The notes under the pieces are model-generated. The model ran no database searches. It was not told the origin of the DNA and saw only the letters and a program-made list of their open reading frames with translations. From a virus: a stretch of 26,884 bases of DNA. Made by a program: the position numbers and the translations under genes. This document shows positions 1 to 8,486 of this stretch, piece after piece. How positions within the stretch are numbered: position 1 is the stretch's first letter; every line of letters starts with the position of its first letter. Location: IMG/VR virus record IMGVR_UViG_3300007734_000530, positions 1 through 26,884 of that record; one strand, written 5' to 3'.

Positions 1-355
1 AAGTATTTGTCGCCTGCTTGATAAGTGTAGCCACCTGATATTGACCAAGAATAAGAGAAGTAGAAAGCGAATTAACCGTCACACCAGCACCAGCGGTCAA
101 AGTTACTGCGCCTGCACCCAACTGAATAACCTGAATCTTGACACCGACAGCGAAAGCAACAGAAGCGTTTGGTGGAATTGTAAGCGTGCTTGCCGAAGCG
201 TTGCTCATCGTAACCTGTTTGCCTGAATCAGTTAGAACCAAAGTGTAGGAAGTCCCTGTTTGAGCATTAACATCGTCAGACCACACACTGTCCTGCAACG
301 AGTTCATCTGTGCAGCGGTCAGGACTTGCGCTGCGGTAAAAGTTTGGCGTGCCAT
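1..355 (-). CDS. Tail fibre/minor tail protein, N-terminal part (cut by window edge)
   Basis: The frame is open from an ATG at 355 to the left edge, giving 118 codons with no stop, so the C-terminus lies outside the window. The protein begins MARQTFTAAQVLTAAQMN and continues with Ser/Thr/Ala/Val-rich, low-charge sequence such as LTIPPNASVAFAVGVKIQV and GAGAVTLTAGAGVTVNS. That pattern is typical of beta-rich phage fibre or receptor-binding domains. It starts 15 bases after the stop of the upstream minor tail gene, which suits a tail-tip or fibre role. The fibre assignment rests on composition and position; no enzymatic motif is visible in this part. Confidence 0.7.
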   Translation of the reverse strand, partial: MARQTFTAAQVLTAAQMNSLQDSVWSDDVNAQTGTSYTLVLTDSGKQVTMSNASASTLTIPPNASVAFAVGVKIQVIQLGAGAVTLTAGAGVTVNSLSTSLILGQYQVATLIKQATNT

Positions 356-370
356 TTCAGTTACTATACC

Positions 371-1630
371 TCACGCAAGGGCGTTGTCGCCATCAAGCGT
401 GCCAAAAGTAGCATCATTCAAAATTAACTCATACAAGATTTCAGCATTAAACAAACCGATAGACACCCGATGCTCGCCAGCAGTAATCGTATGATTCAAA
501 CGCTCAACCACATAAAAATCGGTGACAGAAGCAGGCGAACCAGTAGAAAAACTGCGCTTAATCGAAACCGTATCCTGCAACTCTAAAGCGTTAATCGTGT
601 TCCTATTACCAGCAGACATCGCAGACACAACCAAACCAAGATCATCAAACCTGTATTGCGGTTCTTTATATAAACCCAAAAGATAATTCGCCAAAGTTAA
701 AGCGTCAGCATCAGACTGCAACAACAAATCGTTCAACGCCAAAGTAGAAACCCCGAACTCTGTTTGCGAAGCAACATCATCAGATGGTTGCACCGTGCCT
801 GTCTGCCTTGTCGCCTGAACCCTGTTATAGAGAAACTCTTGCCCATAAACAACAGACAACGCCGAATAAGGGATGTTCGTATTATCGTCAGCGAACACCG
901 CCGAAATCGTAGCAAAGGTTGCTGACAGCCGATCAGTAAAAGTAAGATAACCATTCGCAGCAATAAAACAAGCACCCTGCTCACTCGTGGCGATCTGTTG
1001 CAAATATGTTAAAGCGTTAGTGTTCGCATTAATCTGATATGCGCCCAAAGTTGTTAAACCTGTAGCAATATCACGAGTAGAAGCAGGATAAGCAATCTCA
1101 GGTAAATCCAAAAGATACCCAACTCTCGCACCCGATAACTGGGGCGAAGGCGTAACATCAGCCTCAACAACTGTGTTCGCCAACAAAACAAAATCATCAG
1201 CAGCAGTAATTTCTACCGTGCTTAGATTGTGATTGTATTGAACATCAATGTCGGTGATTCGACCTGTGAAAAGATAGTTTGCGCCCGAAGTAATAGTCAC
1301 TTTTCTGCGAGGCACAACACCCGAACGCCCTGCTGTCGCATCCCAATAAGGTGACGACTGGTTAATCGGGTCAAACCTTCTATCGTTATTTATCAAAGAA
1401 ATCTTGCATTGACCTGCACCAAATTGTGCGAACTGATCTTGTCTGCCACGATTGATTGAAACTTCTTGACAGTATTCGGTAATGTCCACGCCGACAAGGT
1501 TGCCATCTAAAACAAACTCAGTATTATTTAGCACACCTGCTTCGATGTCATCTAATTTGAACTGGTTGGTGACGAAACCTACTTCTGCGAGAACGGTAAG
1601 AACTTCGCCTGATGCGAGAGTTGTTGCCAC
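371..1630 (-). CDS. Minor tail protein (distal tail/baseplate type)
   Basis: This 419-residue protein directly follows the tape measure gene, where siphophages encode distal tail or tail-tip proteins. The start is a GTG that shares one base with the tape-measure TAG stop, so translation is probably coupled. The sequence is beta-rich. A segment near residues 50-90, with GQCKISLINNDRRFDP, resembles actinophage minor tail proteins in which a gp27- or Dit-like domain precedes tail-tip modules. Further beta-rich segments follow (FTGRITDIDVQYNHN), and there is no transmembrane segment. The protein probably forms part of the tail tip that joins the tube to the receptor-binding proteins. The exact subfamily cannot be told by eye. 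Confidence 0.7.
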   Translation of the reverse strand: MATTLASGEVLTVLAEVGFVTNQFKLDDIEAGVLNNTEFVLDGNLVGVDITEYCQEVSINRGRQDQFAQFGAGQCKISLINNDRRFDPINQSSPYWDATAGRSGVVPRRKVTITSGANYLFTGRITDIDVQYNHNLSTVEITAADDFVLLANTVVEADVTPSPQLSGARVGYLLDLPEIAYPASTRDIATGLTTLGAYQINANTNALTYLQQIATSEQGACFIAANGYLTFTDRLSATFATISAVFADDNTNIPYSALSVVYGQEFLYNRVQATRQTGTVQPSDDVASQTEFGVSTLALNDLLLQSDADALTLANYLLGLYKEPQYRFDDLGLVVSAMSAGNRNTINALELQDTVSIKRSFSTGSPASVTDFYVVERLNHTITAGEHRVSIGLFNAEILYELILNDATFGTLDGDNALA

Positions 1631-4164
1631 TATGCCACCGTGATCGGAATAGCACCGTTCGTTCGCTCATACCGTTTCAAAGCATTCACGATTTGTGTGC
1701 CAATATCTTTACCATCAGCACCCATACCTGCGGTGACTTGAATGTTGTATGTGTTGCCCATATTGCCCAAACGATCTAACGGAATAATTGCTTCCGCACC
1801 TGATTCCCCGACAAGCCCCATCATAGGTTTCGTGACGATGCCACCTGAAGCAAACGGGAACACACCACCACGCCGACCTTCTAACGCTGACGCTTGATCA
1901 GCCGTTAAGCGACCAGCCTGAAATGCTTGTTGTTCTGCCGATGGTGGAAACACGCTCGCAATAGTCGCCACAATCGCCTCAGCAACAGCAGGAACAGCAG
2001 CGATCACCGCAGGCACGGCAGTAACCGCAGAACTTACAACCGAAATAACTTCGGCAGCAGCGTCAGCAGTTTTCTTCAACTGTGCAGGTAAACCTTTGCC
2101 AGCCTCACGGCGTTTCTCTTCTGCGTCAGCCAACTTTTCAACAGCATCTTTTTCACGCTCAAGCGCATCAATAACTTTATCTGACGCATTAACCTGCGCT
2201 GCTTTAGCCTCATTAACTTTCTCTAAAGCCTCTGCATAAGCATCAGAACCAACCTTCGCACCGTTCACAGCCTCATCAAGCATCATCTCTGCGTTCGTCA
2301 ATGAATTGGTTGCCTCTGCTTGTGAGTCGGTAGCGTCAGAAACATTTAATTTTGCTTCTGCTAAAGCGATTTCTGCTTCACGAATATCTACAGGATTCGA
2401 TTTAGGGTCAGCACGAGTTTCAGCAAGTTTCTGTTCAGCCTTCTTGACAGCAAAGATCGAAGCCTCAACATCGTAACCCGATTTCTCTAGCGTGCGTTGC
2501 GCTTTAGCAAGCAACTTCTGTTTGTCGTTAGCCTGCTTGCTGTTCTGTCCGTAGCCTCTAATTATTTGATTAAAGTTTTCTTGAGCCAAACTAAGTTTTT
2601 GTGTCGCTTCACTCAAAGCGGTATTCGCTTCAAGAACTTGTTTTGTTGCGTCACGAGCAGATCGTTGCGCCTGTGTTACACCTTTGATTGCGTCAATATA
2701 TTTTTTTAGTTTTTCTGTAACAGTTTCAACCGCTTTCGCAGCCTTCCCACCGCCACCACCGCCAAACTCATCATCGCCACCACTGCCAGAAACAGTTGGT
2801 GTGAGAAAACTACCGCTTCGCTCAGCGTTCTTAACTGCCTGTATCGCATCAAGTGTCTTAAAGATTTGTGCTGAAGCCTTCTGAGCATCTGAAGCGATAC
2901 GCCCAAAAGAGATATGACTTGTATAACTCAATTCCGTTAATCCAGCACCAAAAAGATTTGCTGCTTTAATCATCACATTCACAACAAATACAAACTTGTT
3001 GTATAAATCAATAAAAGCATTCACTAAATCTTCTACTAATCCGATAACAAAATTGATAACAGCGTGAACTACTTTGCGGAAAGTTTCAAACTTCAAATAC
3101 GCAGCAACAACAGCGACACCGATAGCGATGAACGCTGCGATCACAATTCCAATCGGGTTTTGTAATAAAGCAGTATCAAAGGCAACCTGTGCGATTGTCG
3201 CAGCGATAGCAACTAAACGAAACGCAGTAAACGCAGCGATCAAAACAAGCATTATGTTTCCAAACTTGCCCATATTCGTAGTCATATCCAAAAAACCACC
3301 AGCCAGCATCCGTATTCCAGCACCGATACCTTCCTCACCAATAACCTCAGCAAGCCGATTCAAATATGGCACAACCTTTTCAGTAACAAACTTCGCAAAC
3401 CTTTCAATAACAGGAATCAACAAAGCACCAAAGTTTTCGGCAACATTACCGACAGCGACACGCATAATGTCGAAACTTGTCGCAGTTGCAGCAGCAGTCC
3501 CACCAACTTGAGATTCAACCTCAGCAAGAATAAGTTTCTGTGCGCTCAACACATCGCCCGAAGCAACCAAAGTTCTGATCTGTTCCTTCTGCGACTCAGT
3601 AAAGTTGATACCTGCACGCCGTAATGCTGTAATACCTTTCTCAGGATCACTCAACGCTTTACCAAGTTGCATCGCAGCAGCCTCAGCAGAACCGAACACA
3701 TTACCCAAATCCTGTGACAGCGTGACAGCCTGATTAAAAATGTCGTTATTCGCACCCACCTGATTCTGCACCTGCTTGAAAGTGAGCAACAAGTTCGCAG
3801 ACTTCTGAATCAACTCGTCATCAACACCGATCTGCATAGATAATTTCTCTGACAGTTCGCTGACCTGCTTACCCGAAATGTTCGCAGCACCACCAGTTGA
3901 TTTGATGATCGCTTCGGTTTGTGCCAACGCTTTCTGCGACTCATACGCAGCAGAAGCCAGTTTGAAACCGATTACACCAGCGACACCACCAACAACAGCA
4001 CCCATCTTTGCAAGATTTTTTACCCCGTTAGTAACAGCACTATCTAATGTGCGTAAACCGAAAGTTGCTTTATTGCCTGCGCCTTCTAACTTTTGAAAAT
4101 CAGAGATCGCCTTGCGTATTCCCTTCGCATCGAAATCCGAGACAATGTTTACACCAACAGCCAT
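1630..4164 (-). CDS. Tape measure protein
   Basis: At 844 residues this is the largest gene of the window, and it lies between the tail assembly chaperones and the minor tail proteins. The product sets tail length and is threaded through the tail tube. It has the family's usual make-up: a helical N-terminus, a Gly/Ala-rich hydrophobic stretch near residues 54-70, and several hydrophobic helices around residues 295-390 that could insert in membrane. A long Ala/Glu/Lys/Gln coiled-coil region spans roughly 490-720. The C-terminus carries the motif GGIVTKPMMGLVGESGAEAI, which recurs in tape measure proteins before the final tail-binding segment. No peptidase or lysozyme domain is evident. A short Gly-rich linker, DDEFGGGGGGKAAK, precedes the coiled coil. 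Confidence 0.93.
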   Translation of the reverse strand: MAVGVNIVSDFDAKGIRKAISDFQKLEGAGNKATFGLRTLDSAVTNGVKNLAKMGAVVGGVAGVIGFKLASAAYESQKALAQTEAIIKSTGGAANISGKQVSELSEKLSMQIGVDDELIQKSANLLLTFKQVQNQVGANNDIFNQAVTLSQDLGNVFGSAEAAAMQLGKALSDPEKGITALRRAGINFTESQKEQIRTLVASGDVLSAQKLILAEVESQVGGTAAATATSFDIMRVAVGNVAENFGALLIPVIERFAKFVTEKVVPYLNRLAEVIGEEGIGAGIRMLAGGFLDMTTNMGKFGNIMLVLIAAFTAFRLVAIAATIAQVAFDTALLQNPIGIVIAAFIAIGVAVVAAYLKFETFRKVVHAVINFVIGLVEDLVNAFIDLYNKFVFVVNVMIKAANLFGAGLTELSYTSHISFGRIASDAQKASAQIFKTLDAIQAVKNAERSGSFLTPTVSGSGGDDEFGGGGGGKAAKAVETVTEKLKKYIDAIKGVTQAQRSARDATKQVLEANTALSEATQKLSLAQENFNQIIRGYGQNSKQANDKQKLLAKAQRTLEKSGYDVEASIFAVKKAEQKLAETRADPKSNPVDIREAEIALAEAKLNVSDATDSQAEATNSLTNAEMMLDEAVNGAKVGSDAYAEALEKVNEAKAAQVNASDKVIDALEREKDAVEKLADAEEKRREAGKGLPAQLKKTADAAAEVISVVSSAVTAVPAVIAAVPAVAEAIVATIASVFPPSAEQQAFQAGRLTADQASALEGRRGGVFPFASGGIVTKPMMGLVGESGAEAIIPLDRLGNMGNTYNIQVTAGMGADGKDIGTQIVNALKRYERTNGAIPITVA

Positions 4165-4173
4165 AAACGCACC

Positions 4174-4743
4174 TTACTTTTGATTGCTCATAATTGCTTT
4201 GGTTGTATGAGCATCAACCTTTTTGATCACTTCTAAAACATCTGCCTCAATCATTTTCTCGTTCGCTTTAACCGCACCGAACAAGATACGAGACCTACCG
4301 TTGCTACCTTTTGATTGAATTGATTTATGTTTATCTAGATTCGCAATAAACTTCTGACCTGCCGTAGCACCTGCACCTCTAGCACCAGCAGTTTTAGAAC
4401 CAGCGATATCGTAAACCGAACCGCCAGCATCATTTTGTTGAATCCGCAAAATAACATTTGCACGAGTGCCACCACGAATCGAACCTGCACCTGCTTTAGG
4501 TTTCACACTTTTCTGTGCTACAGCACCGTTATATGGTGGCAACCGTGACTTCGATTGAAGCCTGCCACCTGAACTATGCCAATTCAGTAAAGGCTCATCA
4601 GGGAAATGACTGCCAACAAGTTGAGCCAACGGTTGAGCCTTATCAACCAAATCTTTACGAAGTTGTTTATACAAATCTTTCTCATAGTTCTTCAGATAGT
4701 AAAGCGTTTCGCTTATCCCATAAAACTTTGCTTCTAATGCCAT
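4174..4743 (-). CDS. Putative tail completion/HK97 gp10-like protein
   Basis: This 189-residue protein sits between the gpT extension (ending at 4761) and the tape measure gene. The N-terminus is helical and charged (YLKNYEKDLYKQLRKDLVDKA), which recalls the opening of HK97 gp10-like tail or neck proteins. A basic, Gly/Ala-rich middle follows (SIRGGTRANVILRIQ; GSKTAGARGAGATAG), then a helical end. A structural role in tail completion or tape-measure assembly is inferred mainly from position. Its place after the chaperones is less usual, because gp10-like genes normally come before the tail tube, so it may be a distinct phage-specific protein. Confidence 0.45.
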   Translation of the reverse strand: MALEAKFYGISETLYYLKNYEKDLYKQLRKDLVDKAQPLAQLVGSHFPDEPLLNWHSSGGRLQSKSRLPPYNGAVAQKSVKPKAGAGSIRGGTRANVILRIQQNDAGGSVYDIAGSKTAGARGAGATAGQKFIANLDKHKSIQSKGSNGRSRILFGAVKANEKMIEADVLEVIKKVDAHTTKAIMSNQK

Positions 4744-4760
4744 AGCCGAACAGCATACAA

Positions 4761-5185
4761 CTAACGGCGTTTCGATTGCGATGACTTAACAACCCAACGA
4801 TGATACGCCAACATAGTCGCCAACATTTCTTCACTCTCGTTAAGAAGTAGCGCAGGCGCAATATGATATTCGTGAGCAAGATGAGCGATCAGCCAGTGTG
4901 CGGAATCATCACCAAACCTTATTTGACTAAAGGGCTTTCAGCCTCATCTCTTGGCAAAACTTGTGCGACAGTCGCAATCCAGTCAGGGTCAAACTTTAAT
5001 TTTGTTTTGTTTCGATGAGTAAGAGCAGACCAAGCAAGCCAAGCAAGATCGGTAAGGCGCATCTCTGTTTCAAACTTCACTACGCTTCTTTGCCAAGTTC
5101 TTTCAAAGCCAACAAAGTCTGCGAACACCGCATCAACAGGTTCTTTCGTTCCATCAAGATATTCAACTTCCAACGCTATTTTCAT
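4761..5185 (-). CDS. Tail assembly chaperone gpGT, made by -1 frameshift
   Basis: A -1 slip on CCCTTTA at 4928..4934 would carry ribosomes from the gpG frame into an overlapping frame that runs to a TAG at 4761. The result is a protein of about 141 residues, 86 from gpG and 55 from the extension. The extension begins SQIRFGDDSAHWLIAHLAHE and contains EEMLATMLAYHRW, which closely matches the style of gpT domains in actinophage chaperones. It has no good independent start codon. gpG/gpGT chaperones bind the tape measure and the tube protein during tail assembly and are made in a set ratio. The downstream neighbour is one gene away from the tape measure, as expected. Confidence 0.8.
4919..5185 (-). 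CDS. Tail assembly chaperone gpG (unshifted product)
   Basis: This 88-residue protein is encoded between the tail tube and the tape measure genes. It starts at an ATG eight bases after an AGGAC ribosome site (AGGACAACAAAATG). The sequence is small and mixed alpha/beta: MKIALEVEYLDGTKEPVDAV, then WLAWSALTHRNK, ending in AESPLVK. This is the usual shape of the short chaperone in long-tailed phages. Its last codons overlap the slippery heptamer that produces the longer gpGT form. The identification rests on size, position and the frameshift arrangement rather than on a catalytic motif. Confidence 0.8.
   Translation of the reverse strand: MKIALEVEYLDGTKEPVDAVFADFVGFERTWQRSVVKFETEMRLTDLAWLAWSALTHRNKTKLKFDPDWIATVAQVLPRDEAESPLVK
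4928..4934 (-). promoter_or_regulatory. Programmed -1 ribosomal frameshift site (CCCTTTA)
   Basis: In the gpG frame the codons read AGC CCT TTA GTC, so the heptamer C CCT TTA fits the X XXY YYZ rule exactly. It lies three codons before the gpG stop. A GAGG stretch about seven bases upstream could act as a stimulatory Shine-Dalgarno-like element. The -1 frame downstream stays open for 56 codons and encodes a gpT-like domain. Confidence 0.78.
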
Positions 5186-5207
5186 TTTGTTGTCCTTCTG
5201 TTAATTG

Positions 5208-5615
5208 TTATGCGGTTGTTTTTGTAAGAGTTCCGCCAGTAAAACTTAGCGAACTCATCATCAACTCACCGACACCGCCAGCCACAGGGGTATGCGCTGC
5301 GAGAAATGCACCAACAATCGTATAGGTAGGGTTCGTGGCTGATACAGCACCCGAATCGGCACGAATAACAAGTGTCGTAGTTGTGCCAACAAGAGGAAAG
5401 ATTGTTGCTTCTGTAAGTGAAGCAGCGAAATCTTGAAGCATCTCAATATCTACAGAATTATTTTGCAACCCACCCGTGAAAGTGTGAGCAGTGCCACCGA
5501 ACACAGTTGTCTCAACTGAGTCCACTTCATAGTTCAGCGTGACCGAGTTCGATTTTGTTGAAAGATCAACCGTGTTGATCGTGACAAGTGCGTTGGTTAA
5601 AACTTTTACAGCCAT
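5208..5615 (-). CDS. Major tail (tube) protein
   Basis: This 135-residue, Thr/Val/Gly-rich, beta-type protein lies just upstream of the tail chaperones, the usual place for the tube subunit. The N-terminus MAVKVLTNALVTINTVDLST and the motif SVETTVFGGTAHTFTGGLQN resemble small actinophage tube proteins, where an early strand pair is followed by 'VE.T.fG...' . There are no cysteines, membrane segments or enzymatic motifs. The protein would polymerise around the tape measure to form the flexible tail. It is short for the family and appears to lack an added Ig-like surface domain. Confidence 0.75.
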   Translation of the reverse strand: MAVKVLTNALVTINTVDLSTKSNSVTLNYEVDSVETTVFGGTAHTFTGGLQNNSVDIEMLQDFAASLTEATIFPLVGTTTTLVIRADSGAVSATNPTYTIVGAFLAAHTPVAGGVGELMMSSLSFTGGTLTKTTA

Positions 5616-5617
5616 AG

Positions 5618-5794
5618 TTATTTATCCATTTCTTTCGGTTCTTGTTTTAAAACTTTAACATTAACTTCGCTCAAATGTCCACCATCTAACAGGGCGACAA
5701 CATTGACACCTTGCGCTTCAAGTTCGTCACCGTTCACAGTGTCGCCTTGTTTGCCGAGTGTGCAATTTTCGCTCAAAACTTTGTATGTCGCCAT
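5618..5794 (-). CDS. Small structural-module protein, 58 aa
   Basis: A 58-codon frame starts at an ATG (5794) and ends with TAA two bases before the start of the tail tube gene. The product begins MATYKVLSENCTLGKQGDTV and contains GDELEAQGVNVVALLDGGHL, then a Lys/Glu-rich tail. It resembles the short proteins found beside the connector and tube genes in many actinophages, whose job is unknown. It fills the gap between the tail terminator and the tube gene with tight spacing, which supports its being real. No function can be assigned. Confidence 0.75.
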   Translation of the reverse strand: MATYKVLSENCTLGKQGDTVNGDELEAQGVNVVALLDGGHLSEVNVKVLKQEPKEMDK

Positions 5795-5802
5795 TGTTTG
5801 TC

Positions 5803-6210
5803 CTATCCGTGAACGGTAACTTGAAATTGTATTTGTAAAAACTCTGCGTCACCAGAACTTAAACTCATAATGTTTGCACCCGATGGTAGCACCAAAGTTT
5901 GACACACGCCACCAAGCGTCTTATCTGATTCAATCGCTGTGCGAATACTTGTCGCACCCGAATAAGAAAGAAAACCGTCAAGCGTTGCGAACGCTGTTCG
6001 ATCAACATATCTGCCTACGATCACATTGATAGTCCACAGCATCGTGACATCGCCACCCCCCATAGCATTGTGATAGGTGACAGAGTTCAAAGTAGGGAAA
6101 GCCATCGGTGGATTAAGTTGCTCAGGTTGATAAACAGAAGTTCTAAGCCCTGAGATAGTTGCAAGATTTGTTGCCAAACCTGTAGCAACTTGAGTGACAG
6201 TTGCAGGCAT
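5803..6210 (-). CDS. Putative tail terminator/head-tail joining protein
   Basis: This 135-residue protein starts with ATG in a TAATG overlap with the upstream connector gene. Its N-terminus MPATVTQVATGLATNLATIS is a helix, followed by alternating strands (TMLWTINVIVGRYVDR) and an end rich in beta structure (FLQIQFQVTVHG). This layout, together with its place between the gp6-like connector and the tube gene, suits the tail terminator or neck proteins of HK97-like siphophages. Those cap the tail tube and dock it to the head. There is no enzymatic motif, and the specific subfamily is an inference from gene order. Confidence 0.6.
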   Translation of the reverse strand: MPATVTQVATGLATNLATISGLRTSVYQPEQLNPPMAFPTLNSVTYHNAMGGGDVTMLWTINVIVGRYVDRTAFATLDGFLSYSGATSIRTAIESDKTLGGVCQTLVLPSGANIMSLSSGDAEFLQIQFQVTVHG

Positions 6211-6812
6211 TAAGCGATACCAAACTTTCGATACGGTGAAAGAAGGTCACGCACATCGGGATCAACAGCCCGAACGGTGATTGCCATATCTGCGAAACCT
6301 ACGACACCTAGCGAAGCGTTCAATCGTGCGAACTGGCGCATAGCGAGCAGAATAGTGGCTTGGTTTATGTCATCAGGAACAGATGCCCAACCCCAAGCAG
6401 CCGTGACCTGTACCGTTTCAAATGATGGTGTGGTCAGTAATGGGAAAGTCTTGCCACCAACCATACGAGCAGATTCATACGGGCGTGTAAAGATCGGAAC
6501 ATTTCGTGGCTGTAAAACATAATCTGTTCCCTGTGTCAAAGTCGTAGCATAAGTGCCATCACCTGCGGAATCAATCTTGATCGTCACGCTCGTTGAAGAA
6601 ACATCTCTGCCAAATATGATCAGATATTCGTTGTAAGGATATATCGGCACAGCCGTTTGTGATGTTACATAAAAAAATCTGCCACAATAACCATCAATGC
6701 GCCGTGAAGCAGACTCAATAGCGTTCTCTAACAGCGTGTCATCTGTTGAATCGGTGATGCGTAAAGCAGCCTTCAATTCAGCAAGAGTGCAGTAACCGTT
6801 TGTGATTGCCAT
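6210..6812 (-). CDS. Head-tail connector (HK97 gp6-like adaptor)
   Basis: The 200-residue protein opens with MAITNGYCTLAELKAALRIT, then DDTLLENAIESASRRIDGYC and GRFF. This is the classic start of gp6-like or QLRG-type connector proteins, in which two helices carry the 'ID.yCgR.F' motif. A beta-rich middle (TVKIDSAGDGTYATTLTQG-like strands) is followed by helices near the end (INQATILLAMRQFARLN). The gene follows the capsid and a small head-associated gene, the normal place for the adaptor ring that binds the portal. It shares one base with the next start codon, which suggests coupling. Confidence 0.85.
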   Translation of the reverse strand: MAITNGYCTLAELKAALRITDSTDDTLLENAIESASRRIDGYCGRFFYVTSQTAVPIYPYNEYLIIFGRDVSSTSVTIKIDSAGDGTYATTLTQGTDYVLQPRNVPIFTRPYESARMVGGKTFPLLTTPSFETVQVTAAWGWASVPDDINQATILLAMRQFARLNASLGVVGFADMAITVRAVDPDVRDLLSPYRKFGIA

Positions 6813-6815
6813 ATT

Positions 6816-7025
6816 TTATTCTTTCTTTTTTTTACCACGATTCAAAGAAGTTGTTTCGGTGCTTGTTTCTTTTGTAGCGGTTTCAATTACTGGTTCAGGT
6901 GTCATATATTTGTGGCCAAAACCTAGTTCACGCAACGCTTCATCAACGGCTTCAACCCGTTTCGGCAAGTTTCTACGCACATAAGATGCACGCTCTACGA
7001 GTAATGCTTCAATGTTTTTGTTCAT
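6816..7025 (-). CDS. Small charged protein between capsid and connector
   Basis: This 69-residue protein has a strong ribosome site (GGAGGA, five bases before the ATG). Its first half is helical (NIEALLVERASYVRRNLPKR, then EAVDEALRELGFGH). The second half is a Thr/Glu- and Lys-rich tail ending NRGKKKKE. Short proteins with this plan are often found after the capsid gene of actinophages; their function is not established. It is the first gene after the hairpin that follows the capsid stop. A head-decoration or connector-assisting role is possible but unsupported. Confidence 0.7.
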   Translation of the reverse strand: MNKNIEALLVERASYVRRNLPKRVEAVDEALRELGFGHKYMTPEPVIETATKETSTETTSLNRGKKKKE

Positions 7026-7045
7026 TTATTCCTCCGTAAATGTTA

Positions 7046-7081
7046 AAGGTTGCTGACACCCCGAAGGATATCAGCAACCTT
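7046..7081 (-). terminator. Long hairpin with TTCG loop after the capsid gene
   Basis: A 16-pair stem (including GT pairs) with a TTCG tetraloop lies between the capsid stop and the next gene. The outer arms are AAGGTTGCTGA and TCAGCAACCTT. The following bases are TAACATTTA, so the U-run is poor. It may act as a partial terminator or an mRNA-stability element that keeps capsid message abundant. Confidence 0.65.
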
Positions 7082-7100
7082 AAACAATTATTTGATCAAC

Positions 7101-8411
7101 TTAGAAAGTTGGGGTTACTAATCCAGTTCCGTTGATCTGTGCCCACGCATTCGGGTAACGATTTGCTGTCACTGCGCTGTAGCCGTAAACAATCATCGTC
7201 ACATCAAGTTCAGCACCCTTTGGCTGTTCGAAGCGAAGCATCATCGGCTCGCCTGAACCTTGTTCCCACAAGTGAAGTTCTTGTGTGTTGCCAATGTAGA
7301 TCGTGTCTTGATCTGTTCCTGCACCTTTGTTCGTTGCGACTGTTGCGTCTGTGTAAACAGGCAAACCAAGAATGCTGTAACCCGAATTGCCGTATTGTGC
7401 AGCACCCGAACCGTAAGCAAACGCAGGCTGACCTGAACTTGTTGGTGTTGGAACAGCGAGTGGTCGTGACTGACCATCAACTGCTGCCAAGATGAAACCA
7501 AGTCGGCGAGGATGCACGATGATCACATTCGGTCCAGCAAAGAAGTTCGTCTGAACCTTGACAATGCCATCAACAATTTTTGGGTAAAGTTCCGCAACTG
7601 TTGGTGATGCGTCTGTGTAAGTCACAGCCTGACCAGCCGATGAGAACAACTCAGCAACTACTGCTGTGTTCAAAACTGTGTTGTATGAAGAAACAAGGTC
7701 AGCCATAACAAGGCTGTCAATGTTTGTTCCACGCTCAAGTGATTGACGGCTGACATTTTGCTGACCAGCGATTGTTACAACGCTGATATCAAGTTTGGTG
7801 TCATCCATGTTGGTTTCTTGAACTGCTGAACCTTCGGTTTGTGCTGCTGTTGCTGAACCTGTTGTCACTTTGCTGATGCTGATTGTCAAACCTGCGTCAG
7901 GTAGTTGATGCTTGCGAGCAAGATCGGCTGTTACACGACCAGCACGAGCGAACGGTGCAGCCAAGTCAGTCAAGAATTGCGGAACCATCAAGCCAGCAAA
8001 GTTTGCGCTGGTCACATCACGGCGTTCAATCTTTTCTTCTTGCATATGACGGGCGATGCGTTGCTGTGCAGAGTAATCGTTGTTGAACTGTGCTGCGAAA
8101 GCGTCAGCGATAAACGATGAACTTGCTTGTGGCGAATAGGTGCGAGCCTCAGACTTTACGACTGTGCCACCAACAGCGACATCAAACTTCTTTTCTTTGC
8201 GAAGTTCTGCTGCTTCTGCTGAACGCTTTTCAAGTTCAGAGTGTTTTTCGATTTGCTCATCAAGTGAGCGAACATCGGCAAGTGCTGAAGTGATATCGGC
8301 ATCTTCCTCTGTTGTTAGTTCTCGTGCGTCTGCTTGCGCTGCCGAAACGATTGTCTCAGCCTTTGCTAATGCAGCGTCACGCTTTTCGATAAGTGTTGCG
8401 CTAAATGACAT
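7101..8411 (-). CDS. Major capsid protein (HK97 fold) with N-terminal delta domain
   Basis: The product is 436 residues from the ATG at 8411, chosen because GGAGG lies five bases upstream; a start four codons earlier has no such site. Residues 1-80 form a charged coiled coil (LIEKRDAALAKAETIVSAAQ), the usual scaffold-like delta domain removed by the protease. The mature region contains AGRVTADLARKHQLPDAG, a Thr/Gln stretch (GSATAAQTEGSAVQE) and TIAGQQNVSRQSLERG, hallmarks of HK97-type capsid proteins. The gene follows the prohead protease and is followed by a strong hairpin. It should form the icosahedral shell. Confidence 0.93.
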   Translation of the reverse strand: MSFSATLIEKRDAALAKAETIVSAAQADARELTTEEDADITSALADVRSLDEQIEKHSELEKRSAEAAELRKEKKFDVAVGGTVVKSEARTYSPQASSSFIADAFAAQFNNDYSAQQRIARHMQEEKIERRDVTSANFAGLMVPQFLTDLAAPFARAGRVTADLARKHQLPDAGLTISISKVTTGSATAAQTEGSAVQETNMDDTKLDISVVTIAGQQNVSRQSLERGTNIDSLVMADLVSSYNTVLNTAVVAELFSSAGQAVTYTDASPTVAELYPKIVDGIVKVQTNFFAGPNVIIVHPRRLGFILAAVDGQSRPLAVPTPTSSGQPAFAYGSGAAQYGNSGYSILGLPVYTDATVATNKGAGTDQDTIYIGNTQELHLWEQGSGEPMMLRFEQPKGAELDVTMIVYGYSAVTANRYPNAWAQINGTGLVTPTF

Positions 8412-8486
8412 TCTGACCTCCAATGGTCAATCGGTTTACTGTTTGCCTCAGTGAAAAGATCAGTGACTCGTTCTAGAGTCGGCTGT

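Noticed and set aside
3074-3511. Plus-strand open frame of 145 codons inside the tape measure gene
   Set aside because: Ala/Thr/Ile-rich shadow produced by the repetitive composition of the tape measure coding strand.
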